Source of the DNA: Kappaphycus alvarezii
Lineage: Eukaryota; Rhodophyta; Florideophyceae; Gigartinales; Solieriaceae
DNA length: 64,000 nt
Direction of reading: 5' to 3'
NCBI GenBank assembly: GCA_002205965.3
Contig: NADL03000113.1
Span: 186,001-250,000, forward strand
The translations under genes and the position numbers were made by a program. Below the pieces are notes generated by a model that saw only the letters and a program-made list of their open reading frames with translations, did not search any database and was not told where the DNA came from. Each line of letters opens with the position of its first letter. Position 1 is the stretch's first letter. Shown here piece after piece: positions 1 to 10,789 of the stretch.

Positions 1-2
1 GA

Positions 3-317
3 CTCAATTCTTATGGTGCGAGTTTTTTATCCTTCAGATACCCGTTTCTAGATCCGTTATCAGAGAAGTTCGCTTACTACATCTACTGTCGTACATTTGG
101 AAAGTTTGGAGAAATAAAACAAGAGGGGCTCATTACAGGACACTATGAAACTATCCATAGAATTTACGAAACTCTTGACCAAGAAACAGAGGCGTTTATT
201 GAACGGTACACACTATACGACCAACTCGGAAATCAGCTAGTGCCATGTCCTTCCAGTCAACCATATACTCTCCCTGATGAATGGACAGAATTACCAGAGG
301 GACACCGAGAGCAATAA
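3..317 (+). CDS. 3' end of an unidentified protein-coding gene (open at left edge)
   Basis: The frame starting at base 3 is open for 104 codons from the window edge to a TAA at 315-317. The reading is rich in polar and aromatic residues (for example FAYYIYCRTFGKFGEIKQEG and a tail of LPDEWTELPEGHREQ) and does not look like chance translation. No in-frame ATG occurs, so this is the C-terminal part of a longer gene whose start lies outside the window. A pyrimidine tract followed by CAG near base 37 could be a splice acceptor, which would shorten the exon to about 38-317. I do not recognise a family. No poly-A signal is obvious downstream. It could instead be part of a mobile element, but no such motif is visible. 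Confidence 0.5.
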   Translation, partial: LNSYGASFLSFRYPFLDPLSEKFAYYIYCRTFGKFGEIKQEGLITGHYETIHRIYETLDQETEAFIERYTLYDQLGNQLVPCPSSQPYTLPDEWTELPEGHREQ

Positions 318-664
318 GGACGAGCCGGGATGATCGACTTGAGCGGAAGGGCGTGATATGCACTAAAATTACACGCGAAAAAAATCTAGAAGAGACAAAA
401 TTCGAATACGGTAGCGGAATTTGCGAGAGATTTTACAGTACCTGAATTTGTAAGAGGTTTTTAATTTGGATGGGTGTGGCAAGTTCATAGGTTGACTTTT
501 TATTTTAAGACACGCTGCCATTAATATATTTCAGTACACGTCCAGGTTCTGGGTGATATTAAGAGCTACCCTGAAAGGCCTATGTAATGGCCACATAAAT
601 TCCAAACCCTTGCCGATGGGTGGCTGGCATGGGTATGACATGTAGATATATTACCTTGAGGAAA
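318..664. other. Non-coding stretch, nothing recognised
   Basis: No sustained open frame or repeat was seen between the end of the partial gene and the LTR-like repeat. Confidence 0.5.
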
Positions 665-1107
665 TATCTTCTACTATTCTCTCTTGTTCACACGATTCCC
701 TTTAATGCATTTTGTGGTACTTAGTATGTTTTTTGAGACTTTAGGGTTAGCCAAAAAGTCTATATAAGCAGAGAAAACTGCTTCCTATTGTGGAGGTCAG
801 TCAAGTTGGCAGACAAATTGAAACCAAGTCCCAAGTAATAGGAAGTTGAGAGTCAAATTCAGACCCAGGAACCATTTTTCTGATGCTGGTCACAGAGCAT
901 CACTGCTAGACGCTGACTCTTCAATACATTCTTGTAGCCCTCTCAACTGTCGTCCTTACACACCCCTTTTTGTTCGCTCCACTATACCACGGTAGCAATT
1001 TTTTCGCTTGCAACAACTCATTCTTGGGGTGATCGGTTCTGAGTATCTCTTCTCCGACGATTTACCACTATCAGGCTGTTGCCTGATAGGGGTAAATCGT
1101 CCGGAGA
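665..1107 (+). repeat. LTR-like repeat piece with TATA box, related to the 3' third of the 43.6-47.5 kb repeat units
   Basis: This stretch matches 47035-47450 closely. Shared blocks include GACTTTAGGG, a TATA box in the context TCTATATAAGC (about 759-769), AGGAAGTTGAGAGTCAA, ACTATACCACGGTAGCA and CGACGATTTACC. A more diverged relative is at about 44700-45130. The TATA box followed by a pyrimidine-rich stretch is what an LTR promoter (U3/R) looks like, but no matching terminal repeat or primer site was found here, so LTR identity is inferred. No acidic-protein ORF precedes this copy, unlike the two full units. Confidence 0.6.
1051..1107. repeat. Near-perfect hairpin (26-27 nt arms, 4 nt loop)
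   Basis: The left arm is 1051-1076 and the right arm 1081-1107, with loop TGTT. The arms differ by one mismatch and one extra base. The left arm is the conserved right end of the LTR-like repeat; the related copy at about 47430 has only the left arm. The right arm is therefore an inverted duplicate of the repeat's own end. Confidence 0.8.
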
Positions 1108-1329
1108 AAGGTAACCTCGTATTGAGTCAGATCTTAAGTGGGGCAAAGCTGATGTGAAGCGGAACTATATGCAAGAAACGAAGATGCAGCTGTGTCCTAA
1201 GAAGAGGTGAGAACGATGCCCAGGGTCAACTTTTTCTCTTGGAGCGATTTAGCCGGTAATTGGAGCTCCTTGAATATTGTGCTGTCGAGCACTCCACATG
1301 CCAGTGTACTTACGCAATTTTAGATTGAG

Positions 1330-2400
1330 CCATCAAAAAATTCAGCCCTTTTCCGTTTGGAGGAGGGCGGCACAAGTCGCAGAAGGTAGCTCACTTTGCA
1401 GACCCCAAAGAATTACAAAGTAATTGAAGTGAGGCTTGTGTGTCTTTAAGATACATAACTGCGTGTAGGAAAGATTCGATGGAATGTAAATGGTACAAGA
1501 TGTGCTTTTCCATGGACACTTGTGAACCGATGGGTGCGTTTACAACCGTATCTGCTCTGTATTCTTGTCGCATGTCAGAGGATATGCGACCTGAACCGAC
1601 GCGGAAGGGGCATTAGGGCACTACAACTTGCGTTTCGACGACGCTATGTGAGGTTCACGAATTTTGGCCGCAGGAAAGAAAGAAACAAGATTGATTTGGG
1701 TATGGCCTTGTTCCTCGCTACAATGGAGCCATCGTCATAATACTACAACTGCAAAAAGCAGCACATCAAGCCCTTTGTCCTCCTCGCCCAGTGCATAAAG
1801 TAATTCTTTGATCCTAAGAGCGATGGTGTGAAGCACAAGGGCAAAGAGCAGGCTGCTTATCGGATCTCCGGGTCTCCTTGCTGGGTTCCTACAATACTAT
1901 GAATAATCTCGAAGCATGTCCAATGGGACGCTGGGTCGGTGTTTTAACAATGCAAAACCCAAGGAAGGAGCAGAGGGAGTGATTTCGAACGGCGATGAAG
2001 AATGAGGCACGGCTGCACATGTGGAATTCATTTTCAGATACACCGATGGAAGAGAATATTCCGAGCTACTTCCAAACTTGTTCACAATGCGTCGAGCGAA
2101 TTGAACTACCGAATATACTCCTACTTTGGTGTTGGAAACACCCTGAAGAGGCTGAAAGTAACGGGCGGCCTTCTCATTGACCGGCCTTGCAGGGCAGCAG
2201 CTCACCAACCTGTGCAAAGTTTCCCCCACTGCAACAGGGCGCGGATTCACGTCTTTCTTTGCGGGAGATGTGAGTCGGGCTCCGGCGATCCACAGCGCGA
2301 GTGTAATAGGGACTTTCCCGAAAGCCAAGAAATTTACCAAATCTGTCAGCAAATCCAGGAATTTTCCCTGCGTGGACGAAATAGGAGTCCTTAGAAGCTA
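1330..2400 (-). mobile_element. Decayed reverse-transcriptase element (LINE-like or unclassified RT)
   Basis: Read on the minus strand, the order of motifs is that of a reverse transcriptase. At about 2240-2350 there is FLAFGKVPITLALWIAGARL, then a basic patch and RPVAVGETLHRLVS. At about 1869-1890 is GTQQGDP, and at about 1729-1748 the catalytic YYDDG followed by SIVARNKA. Downstream (1391-1530) come NAPIGS and a segment ending in LQLLCNSLGSAK. These match the pattern RPIAVG / QQGDP / YLDDG / LLRxCLGxxK seen in a class of retroelement RTs that lack recognised LTRs. The motifs fall in more than one frame, so the copy is broken and old. It lies immediately downstream, on the same strand, of the repeat copy at 2540-3380, which may be its leader. 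The exact class is uncertain. Confidence 0.7.
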
Positions 2401-2539
2401 GTCGATGTGAGACAGGCGAAGTAACCACCTCCCTGGGGCTGAAACCGGATTTAACGAGCGAACTTCCGGAAAAACCCCACCCTTCGTGATCGCTTGGATT
2501 TAGGGAATTACAGAGGGAAGTTCGAAACACATTGAAAGA

Positions 2540-3380
2540 GCAAAAATGATGTCAACGGAAAAGGGAACCGCCAATTACCCGAGATGAGAGTTATCGTAGG
2601 CGACTTAAATGATGAAGTAGACGTTAATTGAAAAGGGCTAGGAGTGATACTGAAACAAGAGTGATTACTTTAGTATAAATTTTAAAGAACTGGCTCTACC
2701 AACTAGCTTAGAGGCTTCAGGGAGCTGATCGATGGTTATCGTTTCGAATTTGGCTCCTTGCTTGCCATCTATGTCCTGAAGGAACCAATTTATTCAGCTT
2801 ACATTGACATTTTTACAAACTAAACTAATGATAACACTAACAGAACCGCCAAAAAAGCAGGAAAAGACTTCATGTGGACGTAGCTAATTTTAAAAACGAT
2901 AATTGACAAAAAATAAACAAATACTCCTGCCAATCTTTTTCTTGTAGGTCAGTACCTAGTAATTACCTCAAGACATTATAAGTTCCTATGAAGTCCCCAC
3001 AAGTGCTCATTGAAGGCCCATGGTTGCCTTTCCATTCCCTGCGAGGAATATAGCTCATATAATGTCTCTCCCACCGGACTCGTGGTCGAGACAACCGTTT
3101 CCATACAATGCGTTCCTTCTGCTCCTTTGTTATCCATTCCGCCCTCCCTCTCCTCAACGTCGGACTCCTCGACATTACTCTCGGAATCGTGTTCGGCTTC
3201 CTGTAAAAGAGGGAGGTAGTTTTACATAAAAAGAGAAAAAGAGTGAAAAGAGTAGAACGAGACGGGAATTCCGTCTCGAAAAAAGAAACAAGAAAGTGTA
3301 GAGAATAACATTACGAGAAAGAATTTCTACGCGTAAAAAGAATACCTTCAGTTTCTCTCTTGAAATACTCTTCAACACCC
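2540..3380 (-). repeat. Inverted, shortened copy of the 1.47 kb repeat unit found at 43.6-47.5 kb
   Basis: Read on the minus strand, this region lines up with 43700-45150. The T-rich start shares GAGAAACTGA, GGTATTCT and TTACGCGTAGAAATT-like sequence. The middle (3170-2960) matches the end of the acidic-protein ORF, and the end of that match shows TGAGGTAATTAC versus TGAGGTAAGTGC. The tail (2940-2540) matches the LTR-like segment through blocks such as AACGTCTACT and CATTTTTGCTCTTTCA. It is shorter than the other copies because the middle is reduced. It belongs to a virus-like or LTR-type family by inference only, and it is old and broken. Confidence 0.65.
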
Positions 3381-3389
3381 TGAAGCGAC

Positions 3390-4345
3390 TTGTGATGTTT
3401 TGTATGGAGGTCGTTAGATACTATTTGGTTGCGGGTAACAAACCTAGTGAACCTATCGATTGCACAGACTCATCTTATGATATTTCTGAGGCGAATCTAA
3501 TTGTGCGGCGGAGATGTGCCTGTTTCTGCTCGCGGCCTGTTAATGCTCGCTTGATTGGAGAATTCACTTGCAGAAGGAATTTTATCATAATATATGGGAC
3601 TGCCTTGAATTCCAGAATTCAATCCTTTCCCACATTTTATCGCTGGCGCATAGGAATTGGGTTTACAGGTCTTAACGAGCGATCTTGAAGGAGAGGATGT
3701 GTTCGAAATATAGCGGAGGAAAGAGGAAAATTTTGGAGAGTTTCTCTTCCGCATCACTATGAAAGTGTGCATAAGCACATGCTGCTTCACAAATACCGTT
3801 TTCCAGAGAGCAGTTCAAGGATAACAGGAGATATGTAGGGATATGAGACAACAAATAGATGTGTGTATGGTGAGGATGTCCTAGTGACGCGGCAAAGGCT
3901 GCTTAGAAAGCGGACCGGGTTGTCTAAGAAAGGGAAACAGTGTAGGGACTGGATAAAGGTGAATAGGTAACAGTTTAGGGGCTCGATCAAAAGGATTAGG
4001 AGCCGATATGAGGACGGTGTTTTTACCAGCTTGTTGCTGTTGGTTCTCATGCAATGGGACATACTGCTTCAGTGCCATATTAACAGTTCATTTTCGGCAC
4101 TTGGAGTGCGAAAAATCGAAGAGTCCCGCAGAAGGTTGTTTGGATACCTTGAACCCATTTATCTGTCACGGCAACTGCAATGAAAATTGATACGTTGCGC
4201 GAGGTATATGTTGAGGCGACTGTCTCATTCATTTTCGCCCTCCCCTGCTTTGACCCGCTCGAGTGGACATTTAGTAGTACCTATGATCAAATTGGGTAAT
4301 AGGTATCCTTCCCCCCTCTCTCGGTGTTCAATAAGATGTAAACCT
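3390..4345. other. Transition region, no gene recognised
   Basis: Short open frames occur on both strands (for example 3497-3790 minus) but none carries a motif I can name. The position just beyond the 3' end of the gypsy pol fossil suggests its remaining 3' end and LTR may lie here. I could not find a convincing matching direct repeat at 8.2-8.9 kb, so no LTR is called. Confidence 0.35.
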
Positions 4346-4349
4346 CATA

Positions 4350-4959
4350 TTACTCTCCTTCTTCTATAGGGACTGGATCGGGACAAGGATTTATGGGCAT
4401 GCTGATGCTTGGAGGTTGCAAATCCAATGGATTTGCATGAATCACGTGAGTTACCGGATGAATCTTGATGTTAGCCGGAAGATACAACTTCACAGCATTC
4501 TTTCCAACCAGCTTCAGAATTTCAAATTGTTCATGGCTTCTCGCAGTCAATTTCCTCGAGTTCTGCGACTTTGAGAAGGCATCTTCGAACAATGACCTAC
4601 TGGTCTAAATCTTTTCTCCAACCTGATAGCAAACTTAGCACACTATAGTGATATCTTCAGGTTTGAATTGAACCCTTCAAAATACTTTACTGGATAGTCA
4701 AATGCTCTCGGTAGATCCATAGTGTAATTAGGGCTCCAGCCCAACCCAACTTCAAAAATCGACATTCCCTGACTGCTGGTTTGTAGGAAAACTCTGCTCC
4801 GGCAAGCAGTTCATCCCAGGCATCTTGATATAACTCCATTAGCATCGTAGATAGTTCGCAACTACATGATTCAATATTTCCGAATCTACATCTGTTTGAG
4901 GGTGACGAATACTCGACATCTTCGACTTCACTCTCTACAGATCCATCAGGCGTTCCCAA
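4350..4959 (-). mobile_element. Integrase core and C-terminal parts of the gypsy fossil
   Basis: The minus frame at 4687-4959 contains QDAWDELLAGAEFSYKPAV, matching the integrase stretch QDDWxxLLPxAEFAYN. The minus frame at 4350-4592 contains FEILKLVGKNAVKLYLPANI followed by KIHPVTHVIHANPL, matching the post-integrase GPFxIxxxVGxNAYxLxLPxxxxIHPVFHVSLLxP region. It is broken. Confidence 0.8.
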
Positions 4960-5901
4960 TTCTTCGGCGTTAAATTGGGGTTGAGGTTTGAAACAAAGTC
5001 ATGTTGCATTCCATGCAGCTTGGAAACGTTGCTGAAAACCCCATCAGAGACATCTACTGCTGTATCAGTTCCCTGGAATAAAATGAGCTCTTCTCGACAG
5101 CCTGTCCACCCAATGTTGCAGTATTTTCATATCAATGCCTCTTCATCAAAAGTCCAGCGATGAAATAGGTGGCAGCGGAACCCCATCTCCAGATCTTTTT
5201 TCTCCAACGCAGATGGACCCCAAAGCTTAGTCTCTTTTCTTCTCAAATTTTCAAGCAGAACTTCGATGTACTTATTCATATTGCTTCCATTGTATTACAA
5301 ATGATACTTGTCGAGTTTTGACATTGTATTTGACTAATTAAAGCGACCTGAAATCTTTGAGTCATATGCCATCCCACGATCCTTTGAATAGACTTTCAAG
5401 CTACACAGAGTTTTCTACGCCACAATAGACGCTTTCATTCCCCGTGGAACAAACTACTACAAAGCTTCTCAACTTGCCGAATTTCACTTCATCTTCAATT
5501 CGTTCACCATGCAAAAGCTTAGCAAAAGGGCAGAAGAAATGATCGTCGTCATAGCTTCCAATCACAGAATCAAGCTCGACATGTGGAATATCAATATGGT
5601 TCAGATTCAGAAATTGATCAACTACTCCAGAAACATAGAGAAGCTGCTCACAACGCATCTCTAAGCACATTTATCCTCCCGTGCTTCAGCACAACCTGGA
5701 ATATTTCAAAGTTTCCTAAGGTTTCTATCCATCTATCTTCCCGCCTACCAGCTTAGGCTTCGTACAGAATCTTTTCAAAACCTGTTTGTCGGTGAAAATT
5801 TCGAATCCTCAGCCCTCCAAGTAGCATCGGAACCTTTCCAGGAAGGAACGCGACAATCCCAGACCTCACGATCATTGCAGTGCAGTCTTCCTCAGGATCA
5901 G

Positions 5902-6210
5902 TCATCTTCTTTGAAAGAACGGAATCACTCTATCTTTGCCATTATCGTCCAGTTGAGAAAAAGTTACTCCAGCAGCTGTCTTTGACACATCAATGTGACC
6001 TCTGAATGGCTTCTGAATATCCAGTGAGATCAGGATTGGAGCACAAGTAACCCGATCCTTCAATTTCTGAAATGAATCATCACAATTGTCATGCCACTTA
6101 TCAATGCCGTAATATTTATTCGTGATATTATTCAGGAGCAGCAATCCAGGAGAAGTTCCTGATGAACCTTCGAAAGAATTGGAGCAAGCCAAGAAAACTG
6201 CCGAACTCAA
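5902..6210 (-). mobile_element. RNase H part of the gypsy fossil
   Basis: DSFQKLKDRVTCAPILISLD, a KPF..HIDVSKTAAGVTFSQ segment and a following VIPFF match the RNase H start of gypsy pol (FxxLKxxLTxAPVLxxPDxxKPFxLxTDASxxAxGAVLSQ). It is broken. Confidence 0.8.
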
Positions 6211-6664
6211 ACAAACTTTTCGGTCACGACCACGACTTCAGAACCTCAACCCTATCACGATTGGTACGTATTTCAGAACTATCTAAAATCATCGCAAGGA
6301 AGGCAATCTTCGTCTTCATGAGCTCGGACTTCTTAGCAACGAGCAGATTGAGCTACTTCAATTTTGAGAGTAAAATATTGATGTGCCCCAGGTGAGAATT
6401 CTCATGATTACTGAGTTTCAGCAAATCAATAATGTACAAAAGGATAAAAAATTTCGATATAGTCGTAAAATATGCTGTTATTCAGCGTCTAGAACGTAGC
6501 TTGAGCATCAAATATTCCCATTGGTGTCACCAGATTCCCAAAATATCCATAATTCGTATTTAAAGAATTCTTTTCCACTTCTTCGGCCTTCACTCGTATC
6601 TGATGAAATCTGGTCATGGGATCTAGCTTTGAAAAACATATTATCCTCCAACTCTTTCAAACAT

Positions 6665-6850
6665 TTAATTACATCTAGGCAGTGGCGCATTATTCAGTTT
6701 CGTGATCCGATTCAGAGCGCGGTAGTCGACAACTCCTCTCAACTTTTCTTTATCACTCAATAAGAACAAAAAAGCACCATGAAATGACTTACTTGGCCTA
6801 TTGTTTCCTTTCAGCAACAAGAATTCTACGTATTCTCGTGCATCTTCCAA
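6665..6850 (-). mobile_element. Reverse-transcriptase part of the gypsy fossil
   Basis: The reading NRPSKSFHGAF, DKEKLRGVVDYRALNRIT and NAPLPR matches the N-terminal RT block of Ty3/gypsy pol (RPSxSPxGAPVLFVxKKDGxLRxCVDYRALNxxTxxNxYPLPR). The catalytic palm motif was not located. Confidence 0.8.
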
Positions 6851-7739
6851 GTCCGGAGGCGAAATCTAAAAAATGATCGGTGCGGTGCTTTTGAAACCTC
6901 CTCAGTCTGAATAGAATAGTCAAAATCACGCTCTGTGGGGAGCCTTTCGAGCAGCTTCTCCCGGAAAACAGAATCATACTTTTAAGAAGTATCCTCAGGC
7001 TTGGATTGGAATTATTCATCAACTCCTTGCTTTCACTAATCTTCTTATTCCTTACCAAATTGTTCACATGAACAAATTGAAAATTTTGGAAGTCTTCCCG
7101 ATGTCATTTTTTCCTCAGAAATCTTCTAAAAGTCCACATTGCAAGCTTGGTCACTTTAACATTTTGTTCATCACCACGAGGTACATCATCTTATGTATCC
7201 TGTTCCTCATGAGAAGACCCTAGTGGTAGTTTCTTGTCACCAAATTTCGCTACCTTTCCACGATAAGATGCTCTGCGATTATTGGTAACATGCCATGGTA
7301 TACCCAGAAGAACCTCGTGTCATTAGCTTTGCACAGCCCAGTTTGATGTATACTCATGGGCTCCAATAGGAATCGTTCCTTCAATGATATCTTCCAATGA
7401 TTGTTACATTGCCTCCTTCATTTAGTACCTCACTGTAACAACGCATCCTGGCAATCGAGAACTGATCTTGATGCTTGTCCAAGGACTCCTTCGATAACAC
7501 ATTTCTGTTACATCCATCATATTTCAACGCCCCAAAGCTAACTAAATCAGCATCACTTCGAGTACAATACTTCCAGAGCCTTTGAAATATACAGAATTTT
7601 GTACATTCGAGAACATTACAACCCGATAGTAAGCACTTTCAACATCTATTGAAATCTTCATAGCGGCCACTATATTTTTCGTACAAATCTTCATAACCTA
7701 GAGAAGAACATGAATACTAAACCGTTCACTGAAATGTTC

Positions 7740-8195
7740 GATCTTCTCACCATCAGTCATATCTGTATCTTCATCACTTTGCGAAACTCAGTAACATAAG
7801 CAGCTACAGACCCTTTCTGCTTCACCGTCTAGATCTTATCCAGGTTGCACCTGACACCATAGCTAGGGACGAAATCAGATCCCCTAAGCTCCTAAAGCTC
7901 CTGATATATTCAATACACCTGATTAATTGCCACTACCTGATGTATCACCGACTAGCCGTAGTATCAAACAAGAGAAACAAGTCATACGTTATCTTGAAGT
8001 TGTCTGCAGATACATGGGGATTTCAAATCTGAATAAGAGCAAGGTACTCACTGACTTGATACAACCAAGAGTCGACAGAAAAGGAGCCCCTTTTGCCCTC
8101 AAAGGTCGACAGCTTGTTGGGTTGAGTGTAGCCATCCTCCTGCTTAGTCACAAAAATTGTAAACGAACAATTCGTATTATAACAGAAGACTTCAG
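7740..8195 (-). mobile_element. gag-like part of the gypsy fossil
   Basis: Minus-strand reading gives PNKLSTFEGKRGSF and SWLYQVSEYL near 8130-8050, and QKGSVAAYVTEFRKV near 7820-7780. Both match the capsid-type gag of Ty3/gypsy elements (fold with 'FDG...W..Q...YL' and 'VAxYxxEFRxL'). It is broken. Confidence 0.6.
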
Positions 8196-8199
8196 CTTT

Positions 8200-9585
8200 A
8201 TTCCCCAGAGTTCAGCAGAACTTCGGTTGGTTCCTCCCACACAGCGACTTCCGACCTAGTGCTGCGACTATTTAAACGAAGAGGATAATTCAGATATAGT
8301 ACGCTGAAGGTATTTAGTGGCGAAAGTACTTCAAATGGTAGATATGCAGTTCCTCCTATTCCGGAACTGGTACCGAGTCTGCCTTTTGTATAGGAATTTG
8401 AATCTAGGTTGTGCGCTGGAATAGAGCATAGATAGAAGGTCCTAAAATATTTTAAAGTACTTCGGCCATTTGGGTGAATTGAAAAGATCAAAATGAATCC
8501 CTAGAATAACGGTTATCATGCACCGTTTGTCATCAAACGTCCGGTTAAGATCTTGTTTGTTGCAATTGCAGCTCTAAATTTTTATTTTTTGAATGCCACT
8601 ACGAGATAAATTGGATAACACCAGCAACTATCCGAGAATAGTGGAGGAAAAATGATCCCAATTCTTGGCATGGAGGGGTGAGAGCGAGATAAGAGCGATC
8701 AAGAAGAATAAATAGTTACAAGTGATAACGGTGGGTGAAGTGGAAACGTACAGGAAGAGGGTAAGGGAAGAAGCAGTGGGTGATGCACTTACGGAGAGGG
8801 GAGAACTTAATTCTGCTCCATTGGAAGGGAGCAAATAGGAGCTAGGGGAGGCGTGGATGTAGCGCTCTATTCACGAAGCGGGAATATCCACGGGCGGCAC
8901 ATTTAACTTTGGGGCATCTGTGGAAGGGAGGGAGAACGCCGTAGATACTTGAAATAGTGTCTTTAGGTCTCTCCTTGCTAGATGCCTACATCAGTCCTAG
9001 ATATATCGTACTAAGATGGCAATACGATGTGTCTATGGTCTACCGAATCATTTTCCTCATATGAGGACAAAGTCTAGAACCAATTTTTGAAGCAATAATG
9101 CTTTTTTCCTGTAATTTTCTTGTAATAGCATATACTTTCAAAAGTAGCAAAGCTCGATCAAAATAAAATTTTCGGTAATTTGACTCTGGTCAGGTTGTGA
9201 ATCAATTTTCCCACCCAATGAACTTGGATCTAAGTATCATTCTTGCCTCTTTTATCATTTCAATACCTGTAGGTTAATTCTGTGGCCGAGATTGTGTAGA
9301 GTTCAAGCTACTGAGCACATATTTACTCTAAAGTTACCGGTAAATCGTCTTCTTCGTCAGCCGTTGGAGCCTGAAGTGTTCACAAGATCATTGTTTTTTG
9401 GTCATGTAAGATCAAACTACCAGACATTCCATATGGTTACGTGTGTACTTTTAGTTCTGAACCTGACACGAAAAAAATATTAACACATTTCTTTGCCAGA
9501 TGCGACAATCATTGACAACCTAGACGGTAATAGGCGAGTCTTACGTCAACAAAAGGAAAGTTTCGAGGGGAAGGTTTGATAAAAA
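8200..9585. other. No gene recognised; possible leader/LTR zone of the gypsy fossil at its left part
   Basis: 8640-8870 is purine-rich on the plus strand, a pattern compatible with a pyrimidine-rich LTR/leader on the minus strand. No second copy was found to prove this. From 8900 to 9585 nothing is recognisable. Confidence 0.3.
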
Positions 9586-9589
9586 TGCA

Positions 9590-9800
9590 TGCTATAGTAG
9601 GGACACATCCAGTGTTGCCTGCTTTATGGCTGTCCTGAACGTTGCCTTCTGGAGATCGTGATTCCTCTCCGATGACCCTGTCGAAATTGCGTATTGATTC
9701 GATTGTGGTTGTGTAGAGTACTTCTGGATAAAGTATAATTTATCTTTCAGCAGTAAAACACCCAAATAATTCCCCTCTGTGTCACTCTCCACAGGATTTT
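9590..9800 (-). repeat. Repeat fragment related to 48780-49040
   Basis: The minus-strand reading here (EGNYLGVLLLKDKLYFIQKY) and at 48856-49038 (EGRGLAVLFLEDIHSIYPKF) are alike. The plus DNA shares TCGATTGTGGTTRT just before that segment. This marks two dispersed fragments of one unnamed element on the same strand. The family is not identified. Confidence 0.5.
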
Positions 9801-9956
9801 GATGAACGTTTCTACATTATTGTCGATTTGGAAACAAATAAATGAGAAGAAAAAATGCTTTAACCTTGAAAGAAACGGATTTGACCGCTTAGATTTTGCT
9901 GACATCAAATTCATGGAAATTCTAGTATACTATAGAAAGGTATACTCCAGGTACTA

Positions 9957-10780
9957 GATTGTATTGGATGAATGGCGGACATGAAGCGATGTAGTTCGAT
10001 AAGAATTCTTGAGTTGATACAGCACATTAGTTTCGCATTCACAACATGTCATATACACCAAGAGTGAAAATGATATTTTGGTGTAGTGGCGCCGATGCGG
10101 TGAACACTGACCGGTGACACTTATACGAAGAGTGAAAGTTACAGCGGCAAACGACCAGTAACGAATGCGAACTGAGCAGCTATACTGCAGCAAAGTGTAC
10201 GCGGGGTCGTAAAAGATACAGTAGTGTACCGTTACGGCATAATTGTACAGCAGGGTTTTAGTGTAAAGTGTATTCTTTTTTTTTGAATTTATTGCTGGGA
10301 TTAAAAGGACTATTAGGGCCCGTGGCATTGAGAGCCGCGATTATTTCATGGATATGGGACTGCATTCTCCTTCCGGTACCCGAAAAGTAAAATGTAAGCA
10401 AACTTACACCATCAAGTAACCCAATTACCCTCATACAAAACCTTTCTATCATTTTGTACTTTTTTTACTACGCCTGGTAGTAACTACTTTAGTTTTTATC
10501 GCGCCGTCTCCGTATATGCGTACAATCCTCAACCTCGGTTCGTAGAGCTCGCCCCGAGAGTGAGCCAAACTCATCCTTGTGCTTCCTTTGAATTACCACT
10601 CGGTGTTCTCTTGAATGTAATGGACCCATCTAATCGCTTTACCGAGTTATTAAGATATTTTTGTACCGACCGGAGACATCCGAGAGGCAACAAGGGTGAA
10701 CCATAAAGGGTTTGCACCCAAAATAGATCATTTTCAGTGGCGTAAGAAGTAAAACTGTGAATCAAAATTTGCACGTTCAA
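9957..10780 (-). other. GC-balanced coding-like island, family unknown
   Basis: Base composition here is more balanced than the flanks, and the minus strand has longer open stretches (10571-10780, 10258-10452 and 9954-10328) than expected in AT-rich DNA. Within the second, a sequence on the minus strand from 10407 down to 10360 starts GTAAGT, has a TTAC element and ends TGCAG, which is a good fit to a 48 nt fungal intron. Removing it keeps the frame through SHIHEIIAALNATG. No domain was recognised; a decayed element or a host gene remnant are both possible. Confidence 0.3.
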
Positions 10781-10789
10781 TCTATTAGC

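Larger units (their letters stand above)
4350..8195 (-). mobile_element. Decayed Ty3/gypsy retrotransposon
   Basis: On the minus strand the parts follow the gypsy order. A gag-like segment lies near 8190-7740, then reverse transcriptase (about 6850-6665), RNase H (about 6210-5902), the connection to integrase (about 5670-5401), the integrase core (about 4959-4687) and the integrase C-terminal region (about 4592-4350). The element is thoroughly broken, with many interruptions, and is clearly old. Clear paired LTRs were not found, so the ends are approximate. Confidence 0.85.
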
